Shown here: positions 58,479 to 64,000 of the stretch, piece after piece
Numbering within the stretch: the first letter of the stretch is position 1
How the letters are laid out: the number at the start of each line of letters is the position of its first letter
NCBI GenBank assembly: GCA_022385805.1
Contig: MU277715.1
Span: 91,368-155,367 of the forward strand
Source: Pilatotrama ljubarskyi
Lineage: Eukaryota; Basidiomycota; Agaricomycetes; Polyporales; Polyporaceae
Direction: 5' to 3'
Length of the DNA stretch: 64,000 nt
Notes under the pieces: model-generated
What the model saw: only the letters and a program-made list of their open reading frames with translations
Told to the model about the DNA's origin: nothing
The model's database searches: none
Translations under genes and position numbers: made by a program

Positions 58479-59497
58479 CTCCGTCCCATGCGAATACACT
58501 CGGCCGAACATAGTGGTCCAGAGATGTTCGTGAGTACTTGCCGCAGATCCTGACCTTGCAGCCCCTTCCACTTCCTGCGAGCGCTCCGTCGCCGCCTTGC
58601 GCAGTATGTTCGTGTGTACACAGATGAGAATAGCCATGCATGTTACCCTCTAATCGAGGAGACCCTGAGATAGCTTCGGCACTTAAGCCCCTCACACGCA
58701 CTGCTCCGTGCCCCGACTTGAGCGCTCCGGATTGGTTGTATTTGAACGACTTGTATTCGACCTCAGGCTCTATGTCAGGCAGTTGTTGAACATGCGTGGC
58801 TTCGAAGGAATCGACATTGGTGTCAGCCGCGTTCCTCGACGCGCGTACTCGACCAGATACCCCTTTTTCTAGATCTGTCACGAACGTACATAGACTGAAA
58901 GGTGACTTAGTCGTGTCGAAATGGCGTTGAGATATAACTCCGACGGAATCGGAATGCTCTTCATGAGTGGCCTCCCGGACATCCTGTAGCAAGGACAATC
59001 ATGCCCCAATGCGAAAGCAACACTGAATGTGAACTGCGAGGTTCCAGCATGTTCAGTCTCGCCACTCGGGGTAGTTTCTATCTGTTTATTCGGAAGTATT
59101 TGTTACCAACAAATACTTCCGAATCAGGACCCGCCCGACGCACGAGGATATTTGCCACTCAGTTATCCTCCCATTTCGACGCATATCCTGACCACACCCT
59201 CCATGTTTGCGTGCATTCAAACGTGTCATCTATCCATGGGTGATGTACGAGACAGTGCCTTACTGTATATTTGCTAGACCGGTGCACTGATGATTGAGCG
59301 GTGCGAATGACTGAACGCTGAAGATGGTGAGATGATGATCTTGGCGGGGAGAGTTATCCTCGGACTTGTCGACATCAAATTGCTCGCAAAACTGGTCACC
59401 TCCTTCCCCGACGTGCTGGACGTTGAGCTCGACGTGTCTGACGTCCTGGACGCCTCCTGTCGCCTCGACGGTCCTCTGCGCCGCCGCTCCTTATCCT
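58479..59497. other. Intergenic region with perfect palindrome
   Basis: About 1 kb. The outstanding feature is the inverted repeat at 59088-59124. No gene was recognised. Confidence 0.5.
59088..59124. repeat. Perfect 17-bp inverted repeat with 3-nt loop
   Basis: The left arm ATTCGGAAGTATTTGTT (59088-59104) is exactly complementary to the right arm AACAAATACTTCCGAAT (59108-59124), separated by ACC. It is AT-rich in a GC-rich context and lies about 0.4 kb before the start codon at 59498. Confidence 0.95.
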
Positions 59498-62400
59498 ATG
59501 TCCAGCCATGCGCAGTCGTCCTCTCCCTTTTCCCGCCTTTCTCGTTTAGCTTTGCCCTTCAAGACTAATCCTTCTTCCCCCCTTTCGGCTGAACCTCAAT
59601 CCGACGATTGGTACATTCCTTACCACGGACCTGTCGAACCCCCCAAGGACGATCGAAATACGGACAGCTGGGGGCACCTTGTTAGCGGATGGCTCATGGA
59701 GAACGACGAGGGGCGGACGGAGCGCTCGCCGCGCATCCGTGCGATGTCCAACGCGTCCCGGGCGGCGGCGGACGAGCAGAAACGTAAGAGCACTCGCGTC
59801 CAGACGTCGTTCGTAAAGCTAGACCAGGCTGGCGGCGTCGGGGACACGCCCGTGCCTGCGCGGCCGCGGCGGTCACAGGAAGCACCTCTCCATCACCGCT
59901 CGAGCCTGGCCAGCATACTCTCTTTCGGGAACAAGAAGGCGCACAAGCTGCAGCACTCGTCGTCGGCGGGCGACCTGCGTGGCAAGGAGCCCGTCCCGCC
60001 GCTGCCCCAGGACGCGACGTACGACTCGCATACACAGCCGACGTTCCCCCGCCGCCACCCGTACGCATACGCGACGCCCGTGCCCTCGGGCCCTCCGCCG
60101 CCCCCGGTTTCCAGCCCGGTTGTCACGATAGCTCCGCGCAAGAACCCCTCCACTTCTCGGTTCTCCGTCAGGCTTCTCGACCCGCGCGCAGACAAACCCA
60201 CTGCCCCTGCGTACCTCCTTCCTGAACGTCGACCCTCACGTATCAGCATCAAAGCGTCCATGTCTACTCCCAATCTTCGTCAGGCGACAGGTACGGCAGC
60301 GGTGCTCCCCAAGGGCAAGCAACGGTGGCTATCGGCGGAGACCTGGTGCGATGCATTGATTCTCCCACGGCCGCGCTTCGCTCTGCGGGTGGTGGATGGC
60401 GAAGGGGTCGTTGGTAGCGGACGGATCGTGAGCCCTCCCGAGAGCCCCCTATGGCCGCCTGGAATGGAGTCCCCCCTGGACGCAGCGGGCGCGAAGGTGC
60501 TGAAGAAGTCGCAGTCGGCGATACAGCTCTCATCGCGCGGCGCATACCCGCCTTCGCCTCCGCGTCCACCTCCAGTACGACCAGAACCTGTGCGCGAAGA
60601 ACCCGAGGCGGGACCGTCAAGAGCGGTCCCGGTGAGGAACGACGCGAACACGCACCTCAAGCCCCACCGTCCAAAGAGCTTTGCGCTCGACGACCTCGCG
60701 CTGCCCAGTCCCGTGCCGTCACTCACTAAGTAAGCTTTCGCCCGGTCCCACGCTCGCACAAGCGCGCTTGGCTCGCACGTTTCGAATTTCGCATATCATA
60801 CTGACCTAGCTGCGCAGGGTGCTTGAAGACGGGCGGCAGCTGGAAGAGGAGCGCAAGCGGTGGCAGAAGCAGGCAACGAAGTCGTTCGGGGACAAGGCCG
60901 CACGCTCCGTGTCCCGCGCGCGCGCAAAGTCGCTCGGGTCTCGGACGCGCACCCCGACGCACGGACGGGAACCGAGCGCGTTCGACGTGCTCGCAGAGGC
61001 AACCTTGCTTGGCAGCCAGAGGCGCCGGCCGACGGTCCACGTGCGCGTGCGCCCGCCCCGCCCCGACGGGCATGGCACGACGACGAGTGGCTTCGGGACG
61101 GCGACGGCGACGGCGACCGGGACGGGTATCGCTACGTGGACCTCGGCGTCGCACGGGCAGACGCGCTCGCGCGGCCATGCGCACTCCAACTCGGTCGGCT
61201 CTGTGGCGCACTCTCGCTCGGACGAGTCGTTCATGTGGACACCTGGCCATGGCCGGAACCACTCTCTGGGCAAGTCCGCGCTGAGGATGGTACGTACAAC
61301 TGCGACGACGGCTGCCGGTCTCTGCGGCATAGCTGGGGGGCACGATGTCGACGAAGAGCGGCATAAAGGCAAGGCGCCGATGGACGAGAAAGCGGCTGCA
61401 ATGGAGGAGGCACTGAAGCGCGACGGCACGAAGGTGATTCACCTCCGAGACCAGATGCCTCGACGCGACGACCGTGGCGGAGGCGTCGTCGTCATCACTC
61501 CGCCGTCTGAAGCTGGCCCCCGTACGACCCAGCACCAGCCAGCCGTCGGTCCAGGCGGGCTGCATGGTGTCTCACCCACTCCATCGGGCCTGTCTACGTC
61601 TGCGGAGGGTGTCGGCATCGCGATATCCTCTCCAGTTCCCCCAGAGGATCCCACAGAGCAGGAGCCAATCCGGATACCCCATCCGTATGCTCAAGGGGCC
61701 ACATATCCCTACTACCAGCGCACCAACGGCAGAGCTCCTGTTCTACCAGCTGTCAGACCAGCACGGTCGGACAGCTCCGCTGCGCCCAGTCCCACCACTA
61801 CGACCGGCGAGGAGAGCATCACCAGACATCGGCAGCCCATCGTCGTCCACCCGTATTCGCCATACGCCCAGGTCAACCACCCCTTCGCAGCTATCACAGG
61901 CAACGACTCCACGCCGGTCAACGCTGTCAGAGCGAGACCCAACAAGCACCTCTCGGTCCGACCGCCTCAGTCGAGCATGTTTGCTGAACTCGCTCCGGGG
62001 CAGATCCGCGAGATCCTGCCTGACGAGATCCAGTATTCGCCATTCATCCCGACACCGCCTGTGCAGCTCCCCGAGCCTTCTCGTTCGTCCAATCCATCTG
62101 GGCATCCTTACGGCCCGTCATCCAAACGGACGAGCGAGTGGGGCTTTGCTGAAGCGCTCAGTCACACGATGCAGAGACCGCTCAGCACTGACAGCGGTCT
62201 CGGGACGAGCGAGAATCACGACGTTCCAACCCCGGAGAGGATCAAAGTCTCGCATGTCCTCGAAGATTCGGACGACATCGTTGTCCTCAGTCCTGAACAG
62301 GAGCCTGTAGAGGAGGATCTGGGTATGCTCTCGCCGCACTCCAAGGCATCGTCCGGTGTTCTAGAGAGTCGCGGACGCCGTCCTGGGGTGACTCGGGAAG

Positions 62401-63535
62401 CGACGCAGGTCTCGTCTAATCACACCTTGGCTTCTTCCCCTATGGAGAACGTTAACCCTCCCGTGTTCAGGAAGGTGCCATCCGCGAGTCAGCGTAGCTT
62501 CAACTCGTCTGGATCATCTCCAGGCGTTGTATCACAGCAGTCCTCTCCGCCACTGTCCCCCCGTCCCATCACGAACAACGACGACCTTGACCGCTTTCGC
62601 GACCTGTTCTACCGGCCACCAGAGAGCAGGACGCCCTCGTCGGAAGACTCCCTGCCTCCCATCTCTCGCCGTCCAAGCGGGAACATCCCCATTGAGCTGA
62701 CCGCGCGCAGTACTCGCACTCTGAGTGGGCTCACGTCGCTTGCGCGGCAGCTGAATGAGAACATCGAGGAGATGGAGGCATACGAGGCCATGGGTGAAGG
62801 ATACGAACGTGATCGCGCATCGCCAATGTGGGGCGCGCGGTATGGCGGACTTGGCGGTCAGCGCCCGGACGATCTCGGGCCAGAGCCGACTCAAGTACTG
62901 TCGCAGTCGCCACCGGGCCTGATCTATGAACGCGAAGGGACGGGAACGCCTCTGCGCCTCCCTATCCACGCGAACCTAGCGCTCTCACAGCCGTCAGACA
63001 ACATACCGGAGGACGTGGAGTCGTCAAGAGCCTCATCGATGTTGGAGCTGCCTGTCGAGGAGGATGACGAGAGTGAGTTTGGCATATGTGACATCTGCGC
63101 GCGGTCGCTGACATCCTCGTTACTCTAGACGTGCGTATTGGCGAAGTCGAGGCCGTTTCCACCCCACCCGTCTTCGCGACCCCCAAACGCTTCTCGACCC
63201 ACCTGTCCGCAGTCAACCACTCAGAAGGCGAGAGCCCAGTGGACGAGCGCGACTCCCGCCGCATCGTCTCGCAACAGTCGAGCCTCGGCGTACCGATGTC
63301 GTCCGACGCTGCGCGCGCGAGTTTCATGACCAACACCTCCGGCATGTCAGGCCTGTCAGACTTCCCGGCGCCGCCCAACCAGATCACGCCCGGCCACATG
63401 TCTATCCTTAACGCGTACTTCGGCGAGGGCGCGCACGACTACCGGGAGAGCCATTCGGATCTTTCGAGGCCTGGACTGGTGCGGGAAACCAGCCAGGCGA
63501 CCTTCGGACAGCAGCAGATGGGTGAGGCGCTCTAG
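59498..63535 (+). CDS. Large, mostly disordered protein of unknown function
   Basis: Exons 59498-60729, 60818-63072 and 63129-63535 sum to 3894 nt, exactly 1298 codons. The start is MSSHAQSSSPFSRLSRLALP; an in-frame ATG at 59366 is possible, but the extra sequence does not look coding. The protein is rich in Ser, Pro and Arg, with a conserved-looking block DDWYIPYHGPVEPPKDD near the N-terminus, a short charged helix (VLEDGRQLEEERKRWQKQ) at the exon 1/2 join and many SP/TP sites. The C-terminal part has NQITPGHMSILNAYFGEG. No enzymatic or membrane domain is visible. Phosphorylation-regulated scaffold or signalling roles are typical of such proteins, but this is inference only. Confidence 0.78.
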
Positions 63536-64000
63536 GCCGTCCTGCGCCTGTACTCGTGCTTCGCGGGTTGGCGGACGGGCGGCCCTTACAGCGCCTCACT
63601 CCCACGCTATTCATTGTGTAATACTTGGTGCTACGGACGGTTCTGCGGTGTGATTCTGCTCGTTTTACAGAGCTGTTCTAACGGATTGTCGTATAATATC
63701 TGTGTTCGATCGGCTCGCACTGCCTGGCACGTGTAGAAACTCTTGCGCATCTCTCTTCCACTTCCGCTGTTGTTGCATGCATGCTTTCGTCTCCTGCCCT
63801 GTGTTTATTACTTCGATTATTGTCTATAAGTAGTTCCGTGTTGCGGAGGTGGTGTTGCGTTCTTGCCCACAACCGTTGTGCGTGTGTGTGACGATGCGAA
63901 GCGTCGTACCGGATAAGACGGCCTTCTGTGGCATACAACGTCTTGTGGTGAGTTCCTGATCTCTCGACCTCTCTTCTTCCGGAGCTCATCCTTAGACCTC
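63536..64000. other. 3' flank to window end
   Basis: Likely 3' UTR and downstream spacer of the disordered-protein gene, with T-rich stretches around 63760-63840. No further gene is visible. Confidence 0.5.

Overview
This is a gene-dense stretch of a filamentous fungal nuclear genome, most likely a basidiomycete of the Agaricomycetes, with a Polyporales-like wood decayer as my best guess. The reasons are GC-rich coding DNA, genes split by many introns of about 50-70 nt with GT..AG ends, TATA boxes 75-110 nt upstream of start codons, and protein families typical of such fungi. I see no bacterial, phage, plasmid or CRISPR feature, no rRNA or tRNA I could support, and no intact transposon. All exon models were joined by eye from reading frame, splice consensus and family motifs.

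Layout, left to right. 1-1182 (+): 3' part of a short-chain dehydrogenase (SDR). 1183-4768: no supported gene. 4769-5459 (-): small one-pass membrane protein. 5725-12888 (-): ABCC-type full ABC transporter with very small exons. 13026-13187 (-): 53-codon ORF. 13768-15975 (+): secreted M28 aminopeptidase. 16607-17233 (-): ten-cysteine secreted protein. 18859-21261 (+): DNA primase small subunit. 21262-23802: repeat-bearing spacer. 23803-24392 (+): a paralogue of the ten-cysteine protein. 25306-27520 (-): cytochrome P450. 28355-30476 (-): protoporphyrinogen oxidase. 31048-32051 (+): a second member of the one-pass membrane family. 33427-36168 (+): S41-like secreted protease. 36794-39885 (-): polo kinase. 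40206-40682 (-): small spliced gene. 42228-43236 and 44013-44996 (-): tandem SDR paralogues. 46171-52719 (+): ER UDP-glucose:glycoprotein glucosyltransferase. 54930-58478 (+): unknown protein with internal repeats. 59498-63535 (+): large disordered protein.

Most genes are housekeeping (primase, polo kinase, heme synthesis, ER folding quality control) or secreted/xenobiotic functions typical of saprotrophs (two proteases, P450, ABC transporter, SDRs, small secreted proteins). I see no convincing biosynthetic cluster. The P450 lies next to the heme-pathway oxidase on the same strand, which may be chance.

The most unusual points are: an inverted pair of ten-cysteine secreted proteins that share an identical 24-nt core promoter and a 21-nt microexon; 11-nt and 13-nt microexons, one beside a GC-AG intron, in the ABC transporter; a perfect 17-bp palindrome with a 3-nt loop at 59088-59124; two members of an unnamed one-pass membrane family; a protein built from at least three diverged repeats; and several unusually long introns (up to 914 nt) in a genome whose introns are otherwise about 55 nt.
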